Source: an uncultured Candidatus Melainabacteria bacterium (GTDB lineage: Bacteria > Cyanobacteriota > Vampirovibrionia > Gastranaerophilales > Gastranaerophilaceae). Taken from it: 18,034 bases of DNA. Below, piece by piece: positions 6,806-13,848 of this stretch (the first letter of the stretch is position 1; each line of letters begins with the position of its first letter). The stretch spans positions 1 through 18,034 of the forward strand of contig CAMHMW010000020.1 of assembly GCA_946186335.1 (NCBI GenBank), written 5' to 3'. The position numbers and the translations under genes were made by a program. The notes below the pieces were generated by a model. It searched no databases. It saw only the letters and a program-made list of their open reading frames with translations, and was not told the origin of the DNA.

Positions 6806-7543
6806 ATGAAGATTGATTATTATAAAAACGAAATGAAAGAAGTTGCAGATATTGCAGGTATTACCAAACAGGGTATTATGCGCTCTGTCCGAAACTTTTT
6901 TATTGGAGCGTTTGTCACTTTTGTTCCGTTAAAATCTTCAACCGTACATTTTTATAAAAGTACTGACAAAGTTCGTCCTTTAATGGGTAGTTTTGTTGAA
7001 TTTGCCGAGCATAACAAACCTGCTGATACATATAAAATGTCAACGGATTCTTTTCTCAATGCGCTTAATGAAAACATTAAAAGAGCAAGAAATATTCCGA
7101 GAATGCCAAAACCTAATCTTTATACGGATGTTTCCCAAACAAGATATGAAGGCAGTCCGAAGTTTTTGGAGAATTATCTGTCGGGAGTTTTAAAAGGGAA
7201 AAGTCAGGCTTTTTGCAACGCACAGGACAAATACAATATCAATGCTGCATTTTTAATCAGTATTGCAAACCACGAAAGCGGACACGGAACATCCCCTATT
7301 GCAAAAAGTTTAAATAATATCGGCGGGATGAGAACATCCAACGGTTATATCAGATACAATTCGGTTGAAGCATGTATTGATTCAATAGCATCAAATCTGC
7401 AAAGAAATTATGTCGCTCAGGGCTTAAAGACTCCTCCAAAAATCGGTAAAAAATATTGCGAGTCCGATAATTGGTCGGAATCGGTTGTTGCTCTGATGAG
7501 AGAAATTCACCGCGGAACACAGTGTAATATTTATCGTTATTAG
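6806..7543 (+). CDS. Glucosaminidase-domain peptidoglycan hydrolase
   Basis: A 245-aa protein whose C-terminal half (about 115-240) matches the glucosaminidase (GH73/LytF-like) fold. Features are the helix SQAFCNAQDKYNINAAFLIS, the catalytic-site signature NHESGHGTS with probable acid Glu157, then a LNNIGGM turn, YNSVEACIDSIASNL, and a Tyr-containing YVAQG loop. The predicted activity is cleavage of the glycan chain of peptidoglycan. The N-terminal part is unusual. Residues 11-26 (KEVADIAGITKQGIMR) look like a helix-turn-helix, and FFIGAFVTFVPL (31-42) is a short hydrophobic segment that could be a weak signal anchor. The ribosome site is poor (AAAGATTAG); an internal ATG at 6833 is an alternative start. 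The gene is divergent from the HExxH gene and convergent with the amidohydrolase, 4 bp from its stop. Confidence 0.8.
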   Translation: MKIDYYKNEMKEVADIAGITKQGIMRSVRNFFIGAFVTFVPLKSSTVHFYKSTDKVRPLMGSFVEFAEHNKPADTYKMSTDSFLNALNENIKRARNIPRMPKPNLYTDVSQTRYEGSPKFLENYLSGVLKGKSQAFCNAQDKYNINAAFLISIANHESGHGTSPIAKSLNNIGGMRTSNGYIRYNSVEACIDSIASNLQRNYVAQGLKTPPKIGKKYCESDNWSESVVALMREIHRGTQCNIYRY

Positions 7544-7547
7544 TTTA

Positions 7548-8663
7548 TTATTTTGCATTAACAATTTGTGAGGGGCGGGGAGTGTTCGCTTTGTTATTCT
7601 GCTGTGCTGCGCTGACACTTAAACCGCCGACAACCAGCGCTAAAAGCCCTGCAATAATTCCGATTTTAGTCTTTGAAACTTTTTTTGCCGCACCTTTTGA
7701 CTGCCAATTTCTTTCAATAAACAAATCTTTTGCGTTTTTATAGAATATTTGTTCGGTAATGCTATCCGCATCACTTCCGAACTCTCTTTTTATCATTGCT
7801 TTAATTTCGTTAATATTGTTTGTGTATGCGTGGATAGGTTCAACATAATTTTCTCCCCAGAAACCGAATCTGCCGATGGGGGCATCTGTCCCGAACATCA
7901 GTCGGTCAAGTGCATTTTCTTCACGCAGTCGTTTTATAACCTGTAATAATGTTGATTTTGAGGGGTTGTCACAGTCTATCCATGAAATATCCGCATAGAG
8001 TTTTGCATCGTTATTTTTTATTGAATTTATAATGCAGTCAACCGCGGTCATTGTATTAGCATCTCCGTTACCTCCAAGATGTGCAATAATAACGGGTACA
8101 TCCGGATAACGTTTTGCAAGGGTGTATATTTGTTGAGGTTTTGAGACCTGTGTTGCTTTACCTGTCGGTGTATCAAAAGTCTGTCCCGAATGGAACAGGC
8201 AGGGTAACTTTTCTTTTTTTGCAATCTCCATATACGGGTTGTAAACTGCTGAATCGGCGGGTATATTTAATTGTTCGGAATGGAATTTTAAGCCTGCAAA
8301 CTGTTTGGGGTTTTCTTCAAGCAGAGTTTTAATATTTTCTGCACTTCCGTAACCCGGCTGGCATGTTGCAAGCGGAATTATACATTCTTTGGTTTTTACA
8401 AGTTCTAACAATTTTCTGTTTCCCGTTAATTCATCTGATAAGAATTGTGCTTTTTCACCCTGCGGTTCAATTCTTACCATGCAGTCAAGATTTGACACTA
8501 CAACTTTTTCAACGGTATCCCCGTTTGGAAGGGGTTGTTTTGTGAAGGTGTCAATATCCGGGGTGTGATCATACAAATTGTCGTAACGCCACCATCTGCC
8601 GGAATGCATGTGAGCATCAATTATATGTCCCGTAAATGATATAGAGTTAATTCTTGTTATCAT
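7548..8663 (-). CDS. Amidohydrolase-family protein with a C-terminal membrane anchor
   Basis: A 371-aa metal-dependent hydrolase of the amidohydrolase-2 type (TIM barrel). Metal and active-site candidates occur in family order: HxH at His18/His20 (IIDAHMH), Lys126/His128 (GLKFH), His158 (LFHSG), His195 (IIAHLGG) and Asp260 (MFGTDAPIG). The substrate is unknown; relatives include decarboxylases and hydrolases. After the barrel a Lys-rich stretch (323-333) precedes a single membrane helix (about 334-351, IGIIAGLLALVVGGLSV) and a polar 20-residue tail. The positive-inside rule places the enzyme in the cytoplasm. The extreme N-terminus MITRINSISFTGH carries an SFxGH motif, also found in the protein encoded just upstream. 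The start overlaps the upstream gene by 17 bp and has GGGGA 6 nt upstream, which suggests translational coupling. Confidence 0.8.
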   Translation of the reverse strand: MITRINSISFTGHIIDAHMHSGRWWRYDNLYDHTPDIDTFTKQPLPNGDTVEKVVVSNLDCMVRIEPQGEKAQFLSDELTGNRKLLELVKTKECIIPLATCQPGYGSAENIKTLLEENPKQFAGLKFHSEQLNIPADSAVYNPYMEIAKKEKLPCLFHSGQTFDTPTGKATQVSKPQQIYTLAKRYPDVPVIIAHLGGNGDANTMTAVDCIINSIKNNDAKLYADISWIDCDNPSKSTLLQVIKRLREENALDRLMFGTDAPIGRFGFWGENYVEPIHAYTNNINEIKAMIKREFGSDADSITEQIFYKNAKDLFIERNWQSKGAAKKVSKTKIGIIAGLLALVVGGLSVSAAQQNNKANTPRPSQIVNAK

Positions 8664-10728
8664 ATAAGTCCCCTATATATTGTACACCCTCTGCCCTCCT
8701 TTGTAAAATTTGCATACCTGTTTCTTCATCACAGGACTGAATACAGCTTGCGGCATAATTGCAGACATCATAGGGATATTTTTCACCTTTGGCTTTACAA
8801 ATTATTGCCTGCGCGCGGAACATTTCAGCCAGTTTTACGATGTATTGTGAGTATAATTTGTCTGCGTTTATATATTGAGGTTTTTTGTAGTAGTCATATA
8901 TCCATGGTTTTACCGGCGGTTTTGCAAACCATTTTGATATAAACGATTTCTTTGTATATTTTTTAAGGTTATCGTCATATTCTTTGGTGGCTTTTTCTGA
9001 TGCTTTGCAGATGTCATGGTCAATTCGGATTTTATCTAATGATATTTTTTCTTTATTTACCAAATAATTTGAAAGCAGGTTTATTCCGTTATTAAAATGA
9101 GCGGCTGCTTCATCAATGTTACCGCTTTGTTTTAAGCAAATATTCCCCAGATAGTAATACGGTTCAAAACTCATATAATAATCGGGATTAAGGTTATGAA
9201 ATGCTTTATCGGCGTGAACTGCAGAGTCAAATAACTGATATGCTTTTGGGGTGCTTCCCCTTTCCATTTCATAAATGCCCTTGTTTATAATCGATTTCAG
9301 TTCTCTTATGTGTTCATCATAATTCTTTGATATAAGTTCGTTTTCGGAATTTATATCACGGGAAATGGCGTTAAACACTGCAAAACAACTTCCCCACATT
9401 GAATAAATACTCGGTTTGCCGCTTCCTTCACAGTCGCATTTCGGGAAGATAACTTCCCCGTCTATGTTTGTTGTGAAGAATAGTTTTAAACTTTTGTCAA
9501 CATAATTACCCTTTAAATCTATTTTGTTTTTCTTAATTTGTTCAGCCGTAAATACCTGTCTTACGGGATAAAGTTTATCAGCACATCTTGCGGGGTTGAT
9601 ATTGTTCAGTCGGCAGTATTGCATATCCGAAATTTCTTTGCTGTCGGCAAGAACTTCGCTTATTTGTTTTCCGACAAATCGGGATATGTTTTTGACTTCT
9701 TTTTTGTGCGGAAAATCAGAAAGAGGATATTCAACGGTTGCTGTATCGGTAAAACTGTAACCTAAAATCTTACCTGTTTTTTTGTCAAGTACGGGAGATA
9801 AATTATAAACCCCTCTTGCGCCGTCTGTTATGCAGGAATCATAAGCCGCAAACATGTAATCCTGCGCCCCTCCGACACCTTTTACTCCTACAATGTTGGC
9901 ATTTGACAGGGATAATAAATTGAAATCGTACCAATTATTGTCTTTTATTTCTTTATGCAGTTTATGAATTACGTTATTCGGGTCTTGGCCGGTTGCAATA
10001 TAATGGTATAACTCGTCTTTTAATCCCCTTTCTCCTGCCAGCCATTTTAAGGACTGTTCCTGCGGGTGCCCAGACGGAACATAAACTTTTGCTCCCTTTG
10101 CTTTAAGTCTGTTTATTTGTTTTATAACCCCGTAAGTATATTCTATTCCCTGTTTGGGTGAGTCCATATAACTAATATATTTTTTGTGTTCTTCGGGATG
10201 TTCATAAATCTCTTTTAAAAATGCCAGGAGTTCTCTTTTGTGGGATTTTATATTTTCTGTCGTGAGTTTGATTTTTTTACCCATGATTCTTTCATATTGG
10301 TCTTGAATATTTTGTATCCCGACAGATGCAAGTGCAGGTACAGCAACATATTCATCCTCAAAAGAATCCTGAGATTGTGCAAGTTTTGAAAGTTCTTCTT
10401 CCAAACTTTTTAATTGTTTTGTTCCTCTGTATTTCGGGTTTTCTTCAGAATAGTGCATTTCAACGTCCATATCTTTATTTACGGCGGTTGCAAAGTGTTT
10501 CATATAATCGGCATGCGCTCCCGCATCAACAATATGGACATTGTGTCCCATAAAGGAAACGGTTATTCCCTGATACGGTTTAATACGATTTATTATCGGG
10601 TATGCAAAATTGTAAACACAGAATGATTTGTCCGAAAAATTTTGCTGAACTTCGTTTTTTCGTTTCTCTGTACGGTTAATATAGTTTATGTTTGAGACAT
10701 CAGGACATTTAAAATCGATTTTCAACAC
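8647..10728 (-). CDS. Unknown large protein with TPR-like C-terminal repeats
   Basis: A 693-aa protein whose family I do not recognise. An N-terminal polar region leads to ITVSFMGHNVHIVDAGAH (55-72), which resembles the start of the neighbouring amidohydrolase (SFTGHIIDAHMH), but the first metal His is replaced by Gly. Residues 100-265 are mostly helical. Residues 270-330 look alpha/beta, with a Gly-rich GVKGVGGAQDY. A CDCEGSG motif at 431-437 is a possible metal site, and about 487-556 look like TPR helices (KAYQLFDSAVHADKAF; YLGNICLKQSGNIDEAAAHF). There is no signal peptide or membrane helix. The start is GTG at 10728, or TTG at 10725 giving MKIDFKCP; GAGG spacing (4 versus 7 nt) favours TTG. 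It is the first gene of an operon with the amidohydrolase. Confidence 0.7.
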   Translation of the reverse strand: MLKIDFKCPDVSNINYINRTEKRKNEVQQNFSDKSFCVYNFAYPIINRIKPYQGITVSFMGHNVHIVDAGAHADYMKHFATAVNKDMDVEMHYSEENPKYRGTKQLKSLEEELSKLAQSQDSFEDEYVAVPALASVGIQNIQDQYERIMGKKIKLTTENIKSHKRELLAFLKEIYEHPEEHKKYISYMDSPKQGIEYTYGVIKQINRLKAKGAKVYVPSGHPQEQSLKWLAGERGLKDELYHYIATGQDPNNVIHKLHKEIKDNNWYDFNLLSLSNANIVGVKGVGGAQDYMFAAYDSCITDGARGVYNLSPVLDKKTGKILGYSFTDTATVEYPLSDFPHKKEVKNISRFVGKQISEVLADSKEISDMQYCRLNNINPARCADKLYPVRQVFTAEQIKKNKIDLKGNYVDKSLKLFFTTNIDGEVIFPKCDCEGSGKPSIYSMWGSCFAVFNAISRDINSENELISKNYDEHIRELKSIINKGIYEMERGSTPKAYQLFDSAVHADKAFHNLNPDYYMSFEPYYYLGNICLKQSGNIDEAAAHFNNGINLLSNYLVNKEKISLDKIRIDHDICKASEKATKEYDDNLKKYTKKSFISKWFAKPPVKPWIYDYYKKPQYINADKLYSQYIVKLAEMFRAQAIICKAKGEKYPYDVCNYAASCIQSCDEETGMQILQRRAEGVQYIGDLYDNKN

Positions 10729-10879
10729 TACACCTCACAGATTTTAATAAAAATATTAAAACCGAATATAAAAATTTTTGCGGGATAAATGTAATGAAAA
10801 ATTAAAATTTTAGAATTACTACAATTTTTTCTCATTAAAATAGTGTAATATTTGCGAAATTAATTAAAGTTTTTTTATT

Positions 10880-11012
10880 TTGTGCCGATACATTAATTGA
10901 AGATTATAGGTCAGGCATGTCCTGATACAAGAAAGAAAGGTTTTGCAATTAACGTATTCCTTTGAAAAAGGCATTTAACACTCAATTATCAGACTTTTTA
11001 AATTGTGCCGAT
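10880..11012 (+). repeat. Direct repeat of TTGTGCCGAT, 123 bp apart
   Basis: The 10-mer occurs at 10880-10889 and 11003-11012, each after a T-rich tract. The second copy overlaps the operator-like element shared with adhesin A by 3 bases. TTGTGC could be a -35 box in both cases, with AT-rich sequence 17 nt downstream. Alternatively the 10-mer is a binding site. Confidence 0.45.
10894..10999 (+). ncRNA. Possible structured RNA, unassigned
   Basis: TAATTGA (10894-10900) can pair with TCAATTA (10982-10988), enclosing two hairpins: TCAGG-catgt-CCTGA (10911-10925) and CCTTT-gaa-AAAGG (10959-10971). An alternative pairing of AAAGG (10936-10940) with the same CCTTT would exclude the second hairpin. 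A run of five T follows at 10995-10999. The stems are short and no known RNA family is recognised. The AGGTCAGG here resembles part of SRP RNA, but the conserved GGAAG/AGCAGCC loop is absent. Speculative. Confidence 0.25.
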
Positions 11013-11027
11013 GTTAAGAAATGTAAT
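11010..11027 (+). promoter_or_regulatory. Putative OmpR/PhoB-family (HLR1-like) operator, copy B
   Basis: GATGTTAAGAAATGTAAT matches the reverse complement of the element before adhesin A at 17 of 18 positions. Read on the minus strand it is ATTACATT-TC-TTAACATC, close to two HLR1-type halves. It lies roughly 20 bp further from the predicted transcription start than in A, about two helical turns. Confidence 0.4.
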
Positions 11028-11049
11028 AATTTCAAAAATATTGGTAAAA

Positions 11050-11078
11050 TTTAAAAAAATGAGGGGTTTATATATAAT
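11050..11078 (+). promoter_or_regulatory. Predicted promoter of adhesin B
   Basis: A perfect -10 TATAAT (11073-11078) is preceded 17 nt upstream by a weak -35 TTTAAA (11050-11055). Transcription would start near 11085, giving a leader of about 120 nt. The weak -35 fits a promoter that depends on an activator. Confidence 0.45.
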
Positions 11079-11140
11079 ATAAGATATATACGTTGTATAT
11101 ACATGACCCCGAGGAACAGCCCAAATAATAAATTATTTGA

Positions 11141-11209
11141 GTGTGCGCTAATGAAAGAATGAATGAGATGATAGAAAATAAAGAACCTAAAAAGGAGAAT
11201 ATCGTATGA
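11141..11209 (+). other. Short upstream ORF overlapping the adhesin B start (ATGA)
   Basis: An open frame runs from GTG 11141 (or ATG 11159 or 11168) to TGA 11207-11209 and ends in ENKEPKKENIV. Its stop overlaps the adhesin ATG (11206-11208) as ATGA, a classic arrangement for translational coupling. The adhesin's Shine-Dalgarno sequence (AAGGAG) lies inside it. A second short frame, 11103-11162, ends in another ATGA overlap with the ATG at 11159. Conservation with the leader of adhesin A is clear at the nucleotide level; translation is not shown. Confidence 0.35.
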
Positions 11210-13524
11210 ACAAAAAACTAATTCTTGCAGCAATTGCTGTAACGTTGTCTGTCGGATGTGCACATGCGACAAACATCACGGGTGCAACGGTAAACGGTAC
11301 AACCTATACTGTTAAGCCTGAACATTTTAGCGGTAATGCAGGTTATCGTAAGTATGATAACTTCGTACTGGACAGAGGTCATGTCGTAAACTTAGACTTT
11401 ACAAGAGAAGGCGGCACCAATCCGGATGCATTTGTCAACCTTGTACCGAATAAGGTTGAAATCAATGGTTTGCTGAACACGGTAAGAGGTGAAAATTTCT
11501 TCAACGGGCATGCCATCTTTATTACTCCGGGCGGATTTGTTGTCGGACAGTCCGGTGTTTTGAATGTCGGCAGATTATCTGTTGCAACTCCGAGTCAGTC
11601 AACATATAACAGTTTGCTTACAAATGGCGGCAAAAATTATGGTGAAGAAGGATTTGATTATGCTGAGGCAATCGGTCGCAAGGTTTCAAAATTAACACAA
11701 AATTCAAATGCACTTTTACCGGCTGGTAGTGCTGAAATCACAATCAACGGTAAAGTTTTTGCAGCAGACAGAGTTGAAGGAACAGGTTCTGCGGTAAAGG
11801 TTGCAGGAAATGTTGTTAACGGTGTTGCTAACCAAAGTATTTTGACATCAGAAGAAGCAGCATCAGCATTGTTTGAAAATCTCGTAAATACTGATGGTAC
11901 AGCAAAAGCTGGCGGATTTGCAACAAGCGGAGGCAGAATTTTATTAAAATCAACTGACAGTATGGATGTAACAGGTACTGTTACTAACGGTGTCGGTGAT
12001 GTATATCTGACAAATAACGGTGCTAATGGTACAAACGTATCCGGTAAGGTTGCGTCGAGTTCTGATAAATTGGCAAGAATATACAACACCGCAGGCAAAC
12101 TTGAATTAAAAAACGGTGCCGAAGTTAACGGTTATAATGTAGTTGCACAAAATAAAGGAACAGACCTTGTCGCAAACAGCGGAGTTAAAATTACAGCAGC
12201 AAACGAAGGTCGTTTTATAAATAACGGTTCAGGTAACCTGACTCTGGCTGAGGGTTCTGAATTTAATGCAGCAAAAGCGTATATTATCAATGATGGACAG
12301 GGTGCATTTGCGGCAAAAGGTGATATCAATGCAGCAGGCGAATTGGCAATGAGAAACCGTGGAACTTCGATGCTTATTGAAGGTAATGTTAAAAACGCAA
12401 CAGGTAAAACTGCGATTCGTAACAAAAACGGTAAACTAACCGTTAATGCCAAAGTCCAGAACCTTGACGGTAATATGGGTATTATAAACGAAGGTGGCGA
12501 GGCTGAATTTAGTTCAAGTTCAGAAGTTACCAACAACGGTAAATTAAAAATTGCTAATACTCAGGATGCAACCGGTGATATGTCATTCAACGGTAAAGTT
12601 GAAAATAATGGTGAACTTCGTATTTATAATGATAATGGTAAATTATCATTTACAAATACTTCGTCAACCAAAAACCAAAACGGTAAATTATACATTGCTG
12701 CAAGAAAAGATGCAACAGGTATAACTCAGGCAGGTTCAGCCGTAATTGAAAACTCCGGCGGAAATCTTGTTATCAGAAATTCCGGAACACAGGTCGCATC
12801 AGGTGCTAACGGTTTAGACCTGAAGGGTTCTGTTAAAGCAACAAACGGTACAATTGCTATCAACAACGATATGGGCAATATGTATGTATCAAGTAATGTA
12901 CAGGCAACCGGTGGAAATGTTGGTATTATCAACAGAGCTGGCGGTAACACAATGACACTTACAAATGATGGCAACGTTACGGTTACCGGCGGTAATCTGA
13001 ATATTAAGAACTTTGGTACCGGAAATATGGCTGTTAACAGTACAATTACACACGATGGCAGAGTAAATGTTCTTGCAAATAAAGGTGCATTATCACTTGG
13101 CTCAACCGTTCATAATAACAGCGGTGCTTTGGGTGAAAACGGCGGATTCTATGCCGCATCCAGAGTTAACGGAACCGGTATTAACGTATCAAGCACATTT
13201 GTTGTTGACGGCAGCGGTGAAGTTCTTATCAAGAATATTTCCGGAAATGATGGTTTACAGTATGCAGGTTCAATCAATACAACCGGAAATCAGGCAGCAC
13301 TTGTTAACCACAAGGGTGATACCGGTGTAGCCGGCGCAATTAAGACAACAAATAAGAAAGTCATTGTTTCACATAAAGGTAAAAAACTTACCGTAACCAG
13401 TACAGCAAATCTCAACAGCGGAGATGAAGGTATCCTGTTTGACAACGGTTCCGAAACCGCTTCAATCAGCCCGGATGCAACACTGGTTAATATGAAGAAA
13501 CACGGTAAATTGTTCGGACAATAA
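11206..13524 (+). CDS. LktA/filamentous-haemagglutinin-type adhesin (adhesin B)
   Basis: A 772-aa paralogue of adhesin A. The signal peptide MNKKLILAAIAVTLSVG ends at a probable cleavage site CAHA/TN. Residues of about 20-150 form a haemagglutination-activity-like domain: YTVKPEHFSGNAGYRKYD, FVNLVPNKVEINGLLNT and GHAIFITPGGFVVGQSGVLN, each with a close counterpart in A. The remainder is Asn/Gly-rich beta-helix sequence, best conserved with A from about residue 500 to the end (YIAARKD, NNSGALxxNGGFYAASR, AGSINTxGxQAALVNHKGD). The C-termini match as well (GKLFGQ versus GKLYGQEL). The middle part, about 240-480, differs most. There is no translocator barrel, so a separate outer-membrane exporter is expected elsewhere. 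The start is firm: AAGGAG 7 nt upstream and a signal peptide beginning at this Met. A strong terminator follows. Confidence 0.87.
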   Translation: MNKKLILAAIAVTLSVGCAHATNITGATVNGTTYTVKPEHFSGNAGYRKYDNFVLDRGHVVNLDFTREGGTNPDAFVNLVPNKVEINGLLNTVRGENFFNGHAIFITPGGFVVGQSGVLNVGRLSVATPSQSTYNSLLTNGGKNYGEEGFDYAEAIGRKVSKLTQNSNALLPAGSAEITINGKVFAADRVEGTGSAVKVAGNVVNGVANQSILTSEEAASALFENLVNTDGTAKAGGFATSGGRILLKSTDSMDVTGTVTNGVGDVYLTNNGANGTNVSGKVASSSDKLARIYNTAGKLELKNGAEVNGYNVVAQNKGTDLVANSGVKITAANEGRFINNGSGNLTLAEGSEFNAAKAYIINDGQGAFAAKGDINAAGELAMRNRGTSMLIEGNVKNATGKTAIRNKNGKLTVNAKVQNLDGNMGIINEGGEAEFSSSSEVTNNGKLKIANTQDATGDMSFNGKVENNGELRIYNDNGKLSFTNTSSTKNQNGKLYIAARKDATGITQAGSAVIENSGGNLVIRNSGTQVASGANGLDLKGSVKATNGTIAINNDMGNMYVSSNVQATGGNVGIINRAGGNTMTLTNDGNVTVTGGNLNIKNFGTGNMAVNSTITHDGRVNVLANKGALSLGSTVHNNSGALGENGGFYAASRVNGTGINVSSTFVVDGSGEVLIKNISGNDGLQYAGSINTTGNQAALVNHKGDTGVAGAIKTTNKKVIVSHKGKKLTVTSTANLNSGDEGILFDNGSETASISPDATLVNMKKHGKLFGQ

Positions 13525-13548
13525 TAAGAATTAGTTTTTGATATATAT

Positions 13549-13580
13549 AATCGGGCTTCGGAAACGGAGTCCGATTTTTT
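13549..13580 (+). terminator. Rho-independent terminator of adhesin B
   Basis: AATCGGGCTTCG (13549-13560) pairs with CGGAGTCCGATT (13565-13576) as a 12-bp stem with two G-U pairs. It is closed by a GAAA tetraloop and followed by a T run to 13580. Confidence 0.9.
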
Positions 13581-13604
13581 ATGTTAAGAGAATTAATGAT
13601 AGAC

Positions 13605-13632
13605 TTGATTTTTAATATTTACGTACGATAAT
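13605..13632 (+). promoter_or_regulatory. Predicted promoter of tRNA-fMet
   Basis: TTGATT (13605-13610), 16 nt, GATAAT (13627-13632). Transcription would begin about 27 nt before the mature tRNA 5' end. ATGTTAAGA occurs at 13581-13589 just upstream and matches 9 bases of the adhesin operator, probably by chance. Confidence 0.5.
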
Positions 13633-13667
13633 AAAATTGTTGGCAGAGATGTTGACGAAATTTGTAG

Positions 13668-13744
<77 letters not shown>

Positions 13745-13750
13745 TTTATT

Positions 13751-13783
13751 AAGAGTGACTTTTGCTAAAAGTCACTCTTTTAT
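13751..13783 (+). terminator. Terminator of tRNA-fMet
   Basis: AAGAGTGACTTT (13751-13762) and AAAGTCACTCTT (13768-13779) form a perfect 12-bp stem with a 5-nt loop, followed by a T-rich tail. It begins 7 nt after the tRNA CCA end. Confidence 0.88.
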
Positions 13784-13786
13784 TTT

Positions 13787-13804
13787 GTCGGATTAAAATC
13801 CGAC
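13787..13804. repeat. Perfect palindrome GTCGGATT-aa-AATCCGAC
   Basis: An 8-bp perfect stem with a 2-nt loop lies just after the tRNA terminator and before the 3' end of mmcQ. It is similar in form, but not in sequence, to the palindrome at 3984-4002. It may be a second REP-like family or part of the terminator for the minus-strand mmcQ transcript, though a strong T run is lacking in that direction. Confidence 0.5.
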
Positions 13805-13848
13805 CTATAAACTAAATATTAATATATAGTGAAAAATACAAAATAAAA

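Larger units (their letters stand above)
10729..11205. other. Long divergent intergenic region before adhesin B
   Basis: These 477 bases separate the 693-aa gene from adhesin B. They hold a duplicated 10-mer (10880-10889 and 11003-11012), a possible folded RNA (10894-10999), the operator shared with adhesin A (11010-11027), a likely promoter for adhesin B (11050-11078), two hairpins (TATATAC-gtt-GTATATA at 11085-11101 and CAAATAAT-aa-ATTATTTG at 11122-11139) and overlapping short ORFs in front of the adhesin start. For the minus-strand gene, a weak TTACAT-18-TATATT pair is the only promoter candidate seen. Confidence 0.6.

Noticed and set aside
10905..10940. Similarity to SRP RNA (AGGTCAGG followed by GAAAGAAAGG)
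   Set aside because: The conserved SRP loop with GGAAG and AGCAGCC is absent and the stems do not match.
11658..12536. Two long minus-strand open frames inside adhesin B
   Set aside because: They are reverse-frame shadows of the repetitive Asn/Gly/Ala-rich adhesin and encode hydrophobic low-complexity sequence.
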